Shown piece after piece: positions 17,018-26,300 of a DNA stretch of 50,171 nt; the first letter of the stretch is position 1; each line of letters begins with the position of its first letter. The position numbers were made by a program, and so were the translations under genes. Below the pieces are notes generated by a model. That model ran no database searches. It had not been told where the DNA came from and saw only the letters and a list, made by a program, of their open reading frames with translations. The DNA comes from Faecalicatena sp. (GTDB lineage: Bacteria > Bacillota > Clostridia > Lachnospirales > Lachnospiraceae), in contig VSNK01000005.1 of assembly GCA_009774255.1 (NCBI GenBank), positions 1-50,171 on the forward strand, in the 5' to 3' direction.

Positions 17018-18148
17018 ATGGCTGAATTGGAAGAGTTGAGAATACGGTTGGATGATATTGACGATCAGATCGTCAGGCTCTTTGAAGAGCGGATGAAGGT
17101 CTGTAAAGAAGTAGGAGAGTACAAAGTAAAGTCCTGGGGACGTGTGCTGGACCGGCAGCGGGAGAAGAACAAGCTGACGGATGTGGCGTCCAGGGTTTCC
17201 GATGAGTTCAACAAAAAGGGAATCCAGGAGATCTATGAGCAGCTCATGTCCATGAGCCGGAAGCTGCAGTACCAGCAGATGGTAGAGGCGGGGGCACTTG
17301 GGAGGCTGCCGTTCATTCAGATCGATTCTCTGGAGAAGGAAACGGCGCGGGTGGTATTCCAGGGAGTGGAAGGCGCCTACGGACAGGCTGCCATGCTGAG
17401 ATATTTCGGGGAAGGGTGCAACAATTTTCATGTGCGCACATTCCGTGACGCCATGGACGCCATCGAAGACGGAGCGGCGGATTATGCGGTGCTGCCGATC
17501 GAGAATTCTTCGGCAGGAGCGGTCACCGAAGTGTACGATCTTCTGGTAGAATATGAAAATTATATTGTGGGCGAGACGCTCCTTCCGGTGAGGCATACAC
17601 TGTGCGGGCTTCCGGGAACGAACCTGAGTGAGATCAGGAGGGTCTACTCCAAGGCCGAGGCTCTGATGCAGACCACACACTTTCTGGACGAGCATGCGGA
17701 CTGGCAGCAGATCAGCGTGGTAAACACGGCAGTAGCCGCGAAGAAGATCCTGGAGGATAAGGATCCCACCCAGGCAGCGGTATGCAGCGCCTATGCGGCT
17801 CAGGTTCACGGGCTTTCGGTGCTGGTAGATGATATCAACGATGACCAGAATAATTCTACCCGTTTCATTGTGGTGACCAATCAGAAGGTATTTCTTAAGG
17901 ATGCCTCCAAGATCAGTATCTGTTTTGAAGTACCTCATCAGAGCGGGTCTCTGTACCGGCTGCTGTCACATTTTATATACAATGACCTGAATATGTCCAA
18001 GATTGAATCCCGCCCGGTGGAGGGAAAGAGCTGGGAATATCGGTTTTTTGTGGACTTCGACGGCAATATGGGAGACGCTGCCGTGAAGAATACGATCCGG
18101 GGGCTGCGCGAGGAGGCCATCAATCTGAAGATTCTGGGGAATTATTAA
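17018..18148 (+). CDS. pheA: Bifunctional chorismate mutase / prephenate dehydratase
   Basis: Converts chorismate via prephenate to phenylpyruvate. The 376-aa protein has an AroQ-type chorismate mutase helix bundle at about 1-85 (ELRIRLDDIDDQIVRLFEER), a dehydratase domain at about 105-290 (FQGVEGAYGQAA, LPIENSSAGAV, and STRFIVV holding the catalytic threonine), and a C-terminal ACT domain whose SGSLYRLL and KIESRPV form the phenylalanine-binding motifs. The ATG at 17018 follows AAAGGAG; an in-frame ATG at 16985 has no site. It is divergent from pyrBI and followed at 19 nt by the DUF815 gene. Confidence 0.96.
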   Translation: MAELEELRIRLDDIDDQIVRLFEERMKVCKEVGEYKVKSWGRVLDRQREKNKLTDVASRVSDEFNKKGIQEIYEQLMSMSRKLQYQQMVEAGALGRLPFIQIDSLEKETARVVFQGVEGAYGQAAMLRYFGEGCNNFHVRTFRDAMDAIEDGAADYAVLPIENSSAGAVTEVYDLLVEYENYIVGETLLPVRHTLCGLPGTNLSEIRRVYSKAEALMQTTHFLDEHADWQQISVVNTAVAAKKILEDKDPTQAAVCSAYAAQVHGLSVLVDDINDDQNNSTRFIVVTNQKVFLKDASKISICFEVPHQSGSLYRLLSHFIYNDLNMSKIESRPVEGKSWEYRFFVDFDGNMGDAAVKNTIRGLREEAINLKILGNY

Positions 18149-18167
18149 ATCATTACGAGGAATGAAT

Positions 18168-19469
18168 ATGCGTACGAACGAACTGATGTTGTATAAAGAT
18201 ATGGAACATGGCGATATCCTGCTGGATATGACCTTTTTGATGGAAAATTATGACAATGAATACTATAATCAGGAGGATTTGAGAAGCCTTTTATTCGAGT
18301 GTATCAATGAATTGCTGGAAATTGCGGCCGGCCATGGCTATGAGGGGAACCTCTGGCATGCCTACCTCACGTTTCTGCTGGCCAGCGATGAGAATGCCTA
18401 CAGTACGTCCTGCGAGATCGTGGGCAGCGTGAAGGGCAGTATCAATCAGATCGCCCTGCATGATTTTGAGGTGTTCAAGGAATTGTTTGATTACGACTTC
18501 AGCGATATGCAGCAGACCCTGCGGGCAGAGTGTTTTTCCATCCTGCTGGATTATCAGAATGGCAATGCTTCCGGCAAGATTTTCAATAAACGGATCCGTG
18601 ACCGGATCTGCGGCCTCAGCCGTTCTCTGGGCAGCGCCGCGGATGCGGAGGAATTCAAGGAATGTCTGACCCGGTTCTATCAGGAGTTCGGTGTCGGGAA
18701 ACTGGGGCTGCACAAAGCATTCCGCTTGGAACATCCTGAGGGAGAGGACGTACGGATCGTGCCCATCTCCAATATCGCCCATGTCCACCTGGATGATCTG
18801 GTTGGCTATGAGATCGCCAAGAAAAAGCTGATCGACAATACAAAAGCCTTCGTGGAGGGCAGGAAGGCCAACAACTGCCTGCTTTACGGAGACGCGGGAA
18901 CCGGGAAGTCTTCTTCCATCAAGGCAATCCTGAATATGTACTACGGACAGGGGCTTCGGATGATCGAGATCTACAAGCATCAGTTCCGGGATCTGAATGA
19001 CGTGATCACGCAGATCAAGAACCGGAATTATAAGTTCATTATCTATATGGATGATCTGTCCTTTGAGGAATTTGAAATAGAATATAAATATCTGAAGGCG
19101 GTGATCGAAGGCGGGCTGGAGAAAAAGCCGGAGAATGTACTGATCTACGCCACCTCGAACCGGAGGCACCTGATCCGTGAGACATTTAAGGACAAGGCCG
19201 ACCGGGACGAAGAGCTGCACACCAATGACACGGTACAGGAAAAACTCTCCCTGGTAGCTCGATTCGGTGTTACGATCTATTACGGATCTCCGGATAAAAA
19301 GGAATTTCAGCAGATCGTCAGGACGCTGGCCCGGGCAAATGGAATCGATATGCCGGAAGACACTCTGCTGCTGGAAGCGAACAGGTGGGAACTGAGCCAT
19401 GGAGGGCTTTCGGGAAGGACTGCGCAGCAGTTCATTGATTATCTGTCAGGAGCCGGGCAGAGCATTTAG
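18168..19469 (+). CDS. DUF815-type AAA ATPase
   Basis: An ATPase of about 433 aa of the DUF815 group. The Walker A motif GDAGTGKS is at 241-248, and Walker B FIIYMDDLSFE at about 289-299. An ATSNRRHL sensor segment and a late LSGRTAQQFIDYL follow. The N-terminal half is a helical region without a recognisable domain. The ATG at 18168 sits 6 nt from AGGA; one at 18162 is too close. It follows pheA closely and may share its message. The cellular role is not established. Confidence 0.85.
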   Translation: MRTNELMLYKDMEHGDILLDMTFLMENYDNEYYNQEDLRSLLFECINELLEIAAGHGYEGNLWHAYLTFLLASDENAYSTSCEIVGSVKGSINQIALHDFEVFKELFDYDFSDMQQTLRAECFSILLDYQNGNASGKIFNKRIRDRICGLSRSLGSAADAEEFKECLTRFYQEFGVGKLGLHKAFRLEHPEGEDVRIVPISNIAHVHLDDLVGYEIAKKKLIDNTKAFVEGRKANNCLLYGDAGTGKSSSIKAILNMYYGQGLRMIEIYKHQFRDLNDVITQIKNRNYKFIIYMDDLSFEEFEIEYKYLKAVIEGGLEKKPENVLIYATSNRRHLIRETFKDKADRDEELHTNDTVQEKLSLVARFGVTIYYGSPDKKEFQQIVRTLARANGIDMPEDTLLLEANRWELSHGGLSGRTAQQFIDYLSGAGQSI

Positions 19470-19520
19470 GAGAGTCTATCGGCCGCAAGTATAATATCTA
19501 ATGAAAGGACGCAGAATAAA

Positions 19521-20348
19521 ATGGTGCTGAAATGGAAATCAATATGGAAACGGGCCGAATGTATCGGACTGATGATATTGTCCGTATGTATGCTTACGGC
19601 ATGCGGCGGAAAAATAACTCCTAAGAAGCTGATGGAGTCCATGTCGAAAAATATGTCAGATCTTACCTCTTTTGCCAATACGGTCAAGCTGGATATCGAA
19701 CTGGAAGATGTTCTGTACACTACGGCAGTTTCCATGGATATTAATCTGGAAAGTACGTCCAATCCGAAAGCAGGGCACGCATTGGGGAAAGCCCATGTAA
19801 AGATGCGGGGAGCGGAGCTGGAAAGTGTTCTGGAGGTCTATCAGGTCATGGAGGAAGGCCGCCGGGCAACCTACAGCAGCCTGGATGGGAACTGGAGTAA
19901 GGAGGTATCGGAAAATACAAAAGGTTCGGTCATTACGATTGATGACAGTCTGTTTTCTGAAATGGCAGATTCCGTGGCAGATTTTCATATTGCGGATGGG
20001 ACTGTTGACGTGAACGGCCAGGAATGTTACCAGATGTACGGGGAAGTTACCGGTGAGAACTTGAAGGGGCTGCTCGGAGGCCAGATGCTGAACGCCTATG
20101 GCCTGGTGAAGCTGCCCGAGGAGGACGCTATCTCAGAATTAACGATTCCTATTACCTTCAATATCTACAAAGAAAAATTGCTTCCCGCGCGGATTGTGGT
20201 AGATATGTCGGGTGCTATGAACGGACTGTATGACCATTTTGAAAAGAGTACGAATGTAAATACGTATAGTATCAAGCTGGATTTTGATAAATACGGCGAA
20301 GTACCTGAGATCCAGGTGCCGGAGGAAGTAAAGGCAGCGGCGGGATGA
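19521..20348 (+). CDS. Putative lipoprotein
   Basis: A 275-aa exported protein. The signal peptide (basic start, hydrophobic IGLMILSVCMLTA) ends in the lipobox LTAC with the lipidated cysteine at 28. The rest is soluble, rich in beta-type segments and acidic, with no cysteine-rich or enzyme motif that I recognise. It resembles the DUF6612-like secreted lipoproteins of Firmicutes, but that is a guess from layout. It is preceded by TATAAT (19490) and GAAAGGACG and is followed by a strong terminator. Confidence 0.75.
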   Translation: MVLKWKSIWKRAECIGLMILSVCMLTACGGKITPKKLMESMSKNMSDLTSFANTVKLDIELEDVLYTTAVSMDINLESTSNPKAGHALGKAHVKMRGAELESVLEVYQVMEEGRRATYSSLDGNWSKEVSENTKGSVITIDDSLFSEMADSVADFHIADGTVDVNGQECYQMYGEVTGENLKGLLGGQMLNAYGLVKLPEEDAISELTIPITFNIYKEKLLPARIVVDMSGAMNGLYDHFEKSTNVNTYSIKLDFDKYGEVPEIQVPEEVKAAAG

Positions 20349-20390
20349 TTGGCACTGCCGCCTGCACCGCGGCGGATTCCGGTCATAAAA

Positions 20391-20430
20391 ACAGGGGATA
20401 GACAGATCAGTATCTATCCCCTGTTTTTTT
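20391..20430 (+). terminator. Intrinsic terminator of the lipoprotein gene
   Basis: A 12-bp perfect stem (20391-20402 with 20413-20424) around a 10-nt loop, then seven T residues. Confidence 0.92.
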
Positions 20431-20431
20431 G

Positions 20432-20701
20432 TTCTACAGGAAACTTCTCCGAATTATCCTATAGAACAAAAACCCTCCGGGGGATGCGCACTACGCGCAT
20501 AAGGATAATGGCGGCTGCCGCAGCCGCGCTTCGGCGCGAGTGTGCGTCAAGACGCACACTTTTTTATTCTATAGGAAACTTCTCCGAATTATCCTATAGA
20601 ACAAAAATCCTCCGGAGGGATGCGCACTGCGGCGTACAAGGTAGATGTCGCGGTGCGACCGCCGCAGGCGCGAGTTTCGCAAGCGAAACTCTTTGTTCCG
20701 A
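20432..20701. repeat. Two tandem 135-bp repeat units
   Basis: Units start at 20432 and 20567. Each begins with a hairpin (TTCTATAGGA with TCCTATAGAA in the second; one mismatch in the first) and runs into AACAAAAA, CCTCCGG and GATGCGCACT. It continues through a variable GC-rich part into GGCGCGAG and a closing 8-bp hairpin plus T run. The first 65 bp are almost identical; the middle differs. Confidence 0.85.
20540..20565 (+). terminator. Terminator hairpin closing the first 135-bp unit
   Basis: GTGTGCGT-CAAG-ACGCACAC followed by six T residues. The second unit ends similarly, GAGTTTCG-CAAG-CGAAACTC (20672-20691), with a weaker T run. Confidence 0.75.
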
Positions 20702-20705
20702 TCCC

Positions 20706-22439
20706 TCACCGGACTTCCTGAATACCGCTGATATCACTGTCGATGACCAGAGAATAATTCGTGTAGTATACCACAAATCCGGGCTTTCCGCCTTTCGGTT
20801 TTTTCACATGCTTTTTTTCCACATAGTCGATTTCTGCCTTCTCTGCTCCGCGCATGCTGGAATAGTAGGCAGCCAGCCGCCCTGCTTCCTCAAAGGTGCG
20901 GTCCGGAAGCTCTTCTCCGTTTGTCTTGACGATGACATGGGAGCCGGGAGCTTGTTTGACATGGAACCACCAGTCATTTCCAACTGCAAATGTGAATGTG
21001 AGCTGGTCATTCTGCAGGTTATTTTTCCCGACATACATATGAAAGCCGTCGCTGGAAACATAATGCAGAGGTGTATTTTTGATCTTCACTTTTTTCTTGG
21101 AAAACTTGCGCCTCATGAGACCGGAGGTGATCAGCTCTTCCTTGATCTCCGCGAGGTCGTCCTCGCTCATGGCAATATCCAGAGAGGTGCGTATGGATTC
21201 CAGATAGGTGATCTCCGTCTGGGTCTCCTGGATAAAGTGGGAGAGCGCCTCATAAGTCCGTTTCAATTTGTTGTACTTCTCAAAATAACGCTGAGAATTT
21301 TCCTGCGGCGTCTTTGTGGGATCCAGCGGAATGGAGACCATCTCGTTCGTATAATAATTCAGGGCTTCCAGCTTTTTGGCCCCTTCTTCAAGATGATACC
21401 CATAGGTATTGATCAGTTCCCCGTACACTTTGAACTTCTCGCGGTTCTCTGTGTCATGGAGCTGCCTTTGCTGCAGGTCATATTTTTTCCGGTTCCGTTC
21501 CAGGGCTGTCTGGATGATATGCCGCAGATCCGTGGATTTCTGCCGGATTCGGGTGATGGTGTTTTTCAAGGCATAGTAGGTCTCCAGTACCTGGGAAATG
21601 GTATCAAATTCCACCCGCTTATATCCTTTTCGAAGCAGAGGCAGGGAAGAAAATTCTTTCGGTTCCTTTCCCTCATAATAGATGGCGGGAGAGAACCGTT
21701 TTTCCTTTACGTCAGAAAAATAAATATCGAACTGATTGTATACATGCTGCAGAATATCCTCGCCGAAAGCGGCCGCCGGAAGAGCGGAATCCACCTCGGC
21801 AATGGCACAGACCGTCTCTGCCGTGACCGGGCTGATCCCGGTAAAGCTGGTGTAAATGGCTTTGGCAAGGGGCATGGGACTCTCATGCAGCGCCCGGGAA
21901 AAGGATTCAAAGTCTGCTGACAGAGGATCCTGCTTTTCCATGGTATCCGGAATAAAATAATGCCGTCCGGGCAGCACCTCACGAACCGAACTCATCTGGG
22001 CAGACACGTGCTTGATGCTGTCGATGATGGTTCCGTCCTCCGTGCAGAAAATAATATTGCTGTGCTTTCCCATGATCTCTACGATCAGATCTTTCCGGCA
22101 TAAGTCTCCCATTTCATCCAGATGCTCAATGGTAAAATGGATGATCCTCTCCAACTTTGGCTGATAGATCTCCACGATCCGCCCGTTTGCAATATGCTTG
22201 CGCAGCAGCATACAAAAATTGGGGGCGGTCATGGGACTTGTTTTATTCGATTCCGTCAGGTAGACCAGCGGAAGGGAAGCGCTCGCCGACAGGTAAAGCC
22301 GTTTCTGGCCTGCGGGCGCTTTTATGGTCAGCAGAAGTTCATCCGCCTCCGGCTGCGCGATTTTTGCGATTCTTCCATTTATCAGTTGCTCCTGTAATTC
22401 GTGGACCAGATTTGCCACGACAATTCCGTCAAATGCCAT
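20706..22439 (-). CDS. rqcH: Ribosome quality control factor RqcH (NFACT / FbpA family)
   Basis: RqcH binds stalled 50S subunits carrying peptidyl-tRNA and directs C-terminal alanine tailing. The 577-aa protein shows an NFACT-N domain (MAFDGIVVANLVHEL, NFCMLLRKHIANGRI, QPKLERIIHF), a helix-hairpin-helix region (ISPVTAETVCAIAEVD), a long coiled coil in the middle, and a C-terminal NFACT-R domain (YVSSDGFHMYVGKNNLQND, DWWFHVKQAPGSHVIV). Where I expect an Asp-Arg pair in NFACT-N, this one has Glu-Arg (LERII). Older annotations call it a fibronectin-binding protein. It is a single gene with its own promoter. Confidence 0.93.
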   Translation of the reverse strand: MAFDGIVVANLVHELQEQLINGRIAKIAQPEADELLLTIKAPAGQKRLYLSASASLPLVYLTESNKTSPMTAPNFCMLLRKHIANGRIVEIYQPKLERIIHFTIEHLDEMGDLCRKDLIVEIMGKHSNIIFCTEDGTIIDSIKHVSAQMSSVREVLPGRHYFIPDTMEKQDPLSADFESFSRALHESPMPLAKAIYTSFTGISPVTAETVCAIAEVDSALPAAAFGEDILQHVYNQFDIYFSDVKEKRFSPAIYYEGKEPKEFSSLPLLRKGYKRVEFDTISQVLETYYALKNTITRIRQKSTDLRHIIQTALERNRKKYDLQQRQLHDTENREKFKVYGELINTYGYHLEEGAKKLEALNYYTNEMVSIPLDPTKTPQENSQRYFEKYNKLKRTYEALSHFIQETQTEITYLESIRTSLDIAMSEDDLAEIKEELITSGLMRRKFSKKKVKIKNTPLHYVSSDGFHMYVGKNNLQNDQLTFTFAVGNDWWFHVKQAPGSHVIVKTNGEELPDRTFEEAGRLAAYYSSMRGAEKAEIDYVEKKHVKKPKGGKPGFVVYYTNYSLVIDSDISGIQEVR

Positions 22440-22494
22440 AATGTATATCTCACTTTCTTTTAATATCAGATAGTTCCTTAGCTCATACCGTTTT

Positions 22495-22523
22495 ATTATA
22501 ATACGGATTCACCTGTTTTTCAA
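22495..22523 (-). promoter_or_regulatory. Promoter of rqcH
   Basis: On the minus strand TTGAAA (22523-22518), a 17-bp spacer and TATAAT (22500-22495), about 55 nt before the rqcH start. Confidence 0.75.
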
Positions 22524-22647
22524 ATCCTTTCCGGAGCAAAGAAATAGTTACACCAGTGAACAGTAAACAGTAACCCAATCCATATTCAGTTATTTTTCTA
22601 CAACTCCTTACGGCTTGAAATAATCATACGGTTTGTTTATAATATAT

Positions 22648-22775
22648 ATACTCACGTCCGATGAAGTCTGCCGTGAGTATCGCGCCAGCCACAGCCGCAA
22701 AGCGGTATGTTTCCTTATGCGGCTGTGCGCATCCTGTTATACTGTGCGGCAGATATATCTGGCGCGCAGTATAAC
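22648..22775 (-). repeat. 127-nt three-stem palindromic element, copy 1
   Basis: This is the reverse complement of the element at 41850-41976, with a handful of differences. Read on the minus strand it contains a 15-bp stem with two mismatches (ATACTGCGCGCCAGA / TCTGCCGCACAGTAT), a longer imperfect stem around the AGCCGCATAAGGAAA block, and an 11-bp stem starting ATACTCACGGC with one mismatch in this copy. It lies between rqcH and the LytTR regulator gene. Confidence 0.85.
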
Positions 22776-22841
22776 AAGACAAAGCAAAGGACCAGCCATA
22801 AAAAGGGTAAAACAAACCTGTGCGGACAGAGGTGATGGATA

Positions 22842-23546
22842 TTGGATATAGCGGTTGTGGATGACGAGAGAGTGATGCGGGCGTATCTGTGTGAGCTGAT
22901 CGAAAAACAGAAGCTGAACTGCCGTGTAGAAGCTTATGCCGCGGGCGAAGAGCTGTTGGCGTCAGGGAAGGTATTTGACATCGTGTTTCTTGATATCCGC
23001 ATGGACGGCATAAACGGGATTGAGGCGGCAAAGAGTCTTAGAAAACGGCAGGAGGAGACGGTATTGATTTTTATCACGGGGCTGAAAGAGTATGTGTTTG
23101 AGGCTCTGGATCTCTATGCGTTCCACTATCTGCTAAAGCCCTTGGAGGAAGAGAGATTTACGCAGGTTTTTCAAAAGGCGGTAAGGGAAGCCGGGAGAAA
23201 GAAGGAGAAACAGGGGCTGTTTATCAAGACAAGAAATATCACCATTGATCAGTCTGACATTTTATATATTGAGAGCATCCGCAGGAAAGTAGAGATACAT
23301 ACTGCCGGCAATCAGGACAATATCACGATCTATGCAACCATGGAGGAACTGGGGGAACAGCTTGGGGAAGTGTTTTACCGCTGCCACCGGGCATATCTTG
23401 TGAACATGGCGTATATAGCGGAATACGGCAGCGACAGCATTACACTGACCAATGGCGACAGGGTCTATCTGGCGAAAAAGAAGTACGGTGAATTTGTGAA
23501 AGCGTATATGTGGTACCTGCAGAATGGAGGGGTGTCCAGTGTATAA
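22842..23546 (+). CDS. LytTR-type response regulator (AgrA-like)
   Basis: A 234-aa DNA-binding regulator. The receiver domain is at 1-120, with the acidic pair VVDDER, the phosphorylation site D51 in FLDIRMDG and the lysine in LLKPLEEE. A LytTR domain is at about 130-230 (IESIRRKVEIHT, FYRCHRAYLVNMAYI). It reads from TTG, 9 nt after AGAGGTG; no in-frame ATG fits the domain start. The next gene, a GHKL kinase, overlaps its end by 8 nt, so the two form one signalling pair. Its targets are not shown, but the downstream 25205 gene is a candidate. Confidence 0.9.
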   Translation: MDIAVVDDERVMRAYLCELIEKQKLNCRVEAYAAGEELLASGKVFDIVFLDIRMDGINGIEAAKSLRKRQEETVLIFITGLKEYVFEALDLYAFHYLLKPLEEERFTQVFQKAVREAGRKKEKQGLFIKTRNITIDQSDILYIESIRRKVEIHTAGNQDNITIYATMEELGEQLGEVFYRCHRAYLVNMAYIAEYGSDSITLTNGDRVYLAKKKYGEFVKAYMWYLQNGGVSSV

Positions 23547-25068
23547 AATAGCGAACGTTGTATTCCCTGTCTTTCTCTTTCTGTTCCAGGGATACTGCCT
23601 GCAGTATTTTCTCGGCAGCTTTCTGGAAAGCAGGACGCTTCTTGTGCGATGCGCCGGCAGGGCAGGCTGCGGGATATTCTGCGGCGGAAGACAGTGGAAC
23701 GGCCTGGCAGTCATGATTTTGTACGGAGCGCCAAGGATTGTGTCGGTCCTGATATCTTCCCCGAAAACCTGGAATTACAGGGCAGCGGTCGGGAAACTGG
23801 CGCTGTCACTTTTTATGTCCGCACTTCTTGCAGTCTGTTTTTATCAGGCATTTCATCTGATTACGATCTTCCTTGTGGCTGCTTTTCAGGCGGCTGCGGA
23901 CATCAGCCGCTATACGGCCGTCATTCTCATGGGAGAGCTGGGGGACGGACTGCTTGATCTGTGGAACTGGTGTATACAAAACAGGGTCATCACATCCGAA
24001 AGGGCATTCGATCTTGCAATCAATGCCGGACTGATCACGGAATGGGTTCTGGAATATCTGTCCATGGCGCTGCTTTTGTATTTTTCGCTGAGAAGGATCG
24101 TGGGTGATTTTCGTGAAAAAGAATACGGTATCCACAGAACGGAACTGTTATTTCTCCTGACTCCGGCGGCCGCAGGGCTGCTGATCTGCCTGCTGCTTCG
24201 GATTATTATCATCACCATGGAGGATGGGGTCCCGAAAACACTATATGACAGATATCCTGTGCTGATTCTTTTGCTTCCGGCAATCCTGTTGTTGTCTCTG
24301 CTTTCCATCCTGCAGGGGGTACGGCTGTTTCAGGATATGATCTACTGGAATCGGGAAAGGAGCGGAAGAATCATTCTGGAAAAGCAGGTGGAAGGTCTTC
24401 AGGAGCATATGGAGGAGATGGAACGCATTTATTCCGGTATCCGAAGTATGAAGCATGATATGCGGAATACGCTCTTTGTCATCGGGCGTCTTTCTGCCGG
24501 AAAAAGGGCGGAAGACAATGAGGAGCTGCAGGTTTATCTGTCGGAGCTGAACCGGATGTTTGACACTCTGGAAGTCCGCTTCAAGACCGGGAATACGGTT
24601 GTAGATACTTTGCTCAATATGAAATACCATGAAGCGGTGCGGGAGGTGCCGAATCTGAAAATAGAGGCAGACAATCTGCTATTTCCCTGTGATATGGAAA
24701 TCCGGGGATATGACATCGGTGTCATCCTGGGGAATGCCCTGGACAATGCAATCGAGGCGTGCAGGAGGCTGAAAGAGAAGGAATCTGAGGCAGAGATATT
24801 TATCAGGCTGCGCTCCATGCAGAGGGGGGATCTGCTGATTCTAAAGGTGGAGAACAGCTATGACGGTCATTTGATCAGGCGCTGCGCATCGGGCATGGAG
24901 AGGCGGCTAAGGGAATTCCCGGCAACAGAGAAAGCGGATAAGAGTCTGCATGGGATCGGGCTTGCCAACATCAAAGGCACTGCGGAGAAATACCAGGGAA
25001 CCATGGATTTTAAGACAGAGGGAAAGGTCTTTATCCTGTCGGTGATGATGAAAAATCAGATCAAGTAA
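23539..25068 (+). CDS. GHKL-type sensor histidine kinase (AgrC-like)
   Basis: A membrane sensor kinase of about 509 aa. About six hydrophobic segments fill residues 1-265. A coiled coil then leads to the phosphorylation site H306 in SMKHDMRNTLF and a GHKL ATPase domain with GNALDNAIEAC (N box) and HGIGLANIKGTAEKY (G box). I prefer the GTG at 23539, 6 nt after GGAGGGG; the in-frame ATG at 23524 would sit on top of that site. AgrC-like kinases commonly sense peptides, but no agrB, agrD or other peptide gene is nearby. The ligand is unknown. Confidence 0.88.
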   Translation: MYKIANVVFPVFLFLFQGYCLQYFLGSFLESRTLLVRCAGRAGCGIFCGGRQWNGLAVMILYGAPRIVSVLISSPKTWNYRAAVGKLALSLFMSALLAVCFYQAFHLITIFLVAAFQAAADISRYTAVILMGELGDGLLDLWNWCIQNRVITSERAFDLAINAGLITEWVLEYLSMALLLYFSLRRIVGDFREKEYGIHRTELLFLLTPAAAGLLICLLLRIIIITMEDGVPKTLYDRYPVLILLLPAILLLSLLSILQGVRLFQDMIYWNRERSGRIILEKQVEGLQEHMEEMERIYSGIRSMKHDMRNTLFVIGRLSAGKRAEDNEELQVYLSELNRMFDTLEVRFKTGNTVVDTLLNMKYHEAVREVPNLKIEADNLLFPCDMEIRGYDIGVILGNALDNAIEACRRLKEKESEAEIFIRLRSMQRGDLLILKVENSYDGHLIRRCASGMERRLREFPATEKADKSLHGIGLANIKGTAEKYQGTMDFKTEGKVFILSVMMKNQIK

Positions 25069-25204
25069 AGTTGTTGCCGTTTGTTACCAAAAAGAGTGCA
25101 TTTCGTTCCATTTCTTCGAATAACGGGAACTTTCCTCCGATATATAAACGTATCAAAATAATATGGTATCAAAAAAATATGAAGAAACGAAAGGAGAAAA
25201 GGAA

Positions 25205-26197
25205 ATGGATTTTGGAGTGGCAGGTGACATGAATGCGATTTTTCTGGCAGAACAGTACCGGAAGCGTGCGGCAGCGGGGAATATCACAGGTATGAGCTTT
25301 GCGGAGCTGGCGGCGCTGGGAATGACAGGGAAGCCAAAGCAGGCGGAGGCATCGGGAGTATTTCAGGAAAGGAATACCGGCAAGACAGGGAGCGGGCTGT
25401 ATATGGGTGAGTCTTATCAGGAGCGCTTAAGCAAGATAACGGACAAAAATGCGGCAGCCGCATTTCAGGCAGCTTATGCAAAAAAGATGGCAGGATCTAC
25501 GGATTATATTTCTGCTGTCAGCAAAGCATACAGCACCGGGAATATCAATGCCGCGAACTTTGCGGATGCTTTTCCCCAATATCATGTCGTGACACATGTG
25601 GGAAATGCGGAGATTTCCCCGGCCAACTGGCAGAGGAACGACTTTCCGTTCTGGAAATATTATCAGAAGGATACAAGTGCGGATGCACTGAATGACTGGA
25701 GGCCGGCAGGCGCAAACCCGCCTCAGACCCGCGGCGACCTGCAGAGGAATTACAGCAGTATCGGCCCGGGGCGTATCGCGGTCCTTATACCGGAGAGCCT
25801 GCAGGAGAAAATGGATGCGGATCCAGCCTATGCGCGGCAGATCATGGCAAAGCTGCAGGAGTGGAAGGAGGACTATGACCGTTGGGATAATACGGTGGCG
25901 GCATCCTACGGCTATGATGTGGCGGAGCATCAGGCTTCGAAAAGCTATGTGTTTGACCTGGATGAAAACGGGGATGTGCGCAACTGTACTGTTACCAGCG
26001 TCGGAGGAACGCTCACCGGCCCCACAGAGGAAGAGCAGAAGCAGTTCGAGGCAGAACAGGCCAGAAAGCGCCGGCTTCGCGTCAAATACATACGGATCCA
26101 GGAGGAAAGCGCAGCCAGAAAAAAATTGCAGGAGCAGGAGTATTTGAATTTTGTACAAAACCGTCTTTTGCAGCTGAATTTATTTTCCGGATTGTAA
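25205..26197 (+). CDS. Hypothetical protein downstream of the LytTR pair
   Basis: A 330-aa protein with no domain I recognise with certainty; it recalls DUF6033-type Lachnospiraceae proteins. It has no signal peptide or membrane segment. An Ala/Gly-rich N-terminal part (AEQYRKRAAAGNITGMSFAEL) precedes aromatic segments (PFWKYYQKD, WKEDYDRWDN) and a charged helical tail at about 275-325 (EEEQKQFEAEQARKRRLR), likely a coiled coil. The ATG follows AAAGGAG; an in-frame ATG at 25163 is less well placed. It lies 136 nt after the kinase and is probably a target or partner of that pair (inference). Confidence 0.75.
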   Translation: MDFGVAGDMNAIFLAEQYRKRAAAGNITGMSFAELAALGMTGKPKQAEASGVFQERNTGKTGSGLYMGESYQERLSKITDKNAAAAFQAAYAKKMAGSTDYISAVSKAYSTGNINAANFADAFPQYHVVTHVGNAEISPANWQRNDFPFWKYYQKDTSADALNDWRPAGANPPQTRGDLQRNYSSIGPGRIAVLIPESLQEKMDADPAYARQIMAKLQEWKEDYDRWDNTVAASYGYDVAEHQASKSYVFDLDENGDVRNCTVTSVGGTLTGPTEEEQKQFEAEQARKRRLRVKYIRIQEESAARKKLQEQEYLNFVQNRLLQLNLFSGL

Positions 26198-26300
26198 AAG
26201 AGGGAAAGTGAGATAAAATTTGCCCGGACTTAGAAAGAAGAGGGCATGGTCAGCCCTGACTGACAGAGGGGCGGCGACAGGAGCTTCACGAATTCCTGGA

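Noticed and set aside
18291..19400. 369-codon frame opposite the DUF815 gene
   Set aside because: Antisense shadow; the plus strand carries clear Walker motifs.
20349..21920. 523-codon open frame on the plus strand
   Set aside because: It runs through a terminator and the 135-bp repeats and then opposite rqcH; it has no start signal and no recognisable domain.
22842..26197. A complete agr-type quorum system
   Set aside because: No AgrB-like protease or AgrD-like precursor could be found in any frame around the pair.
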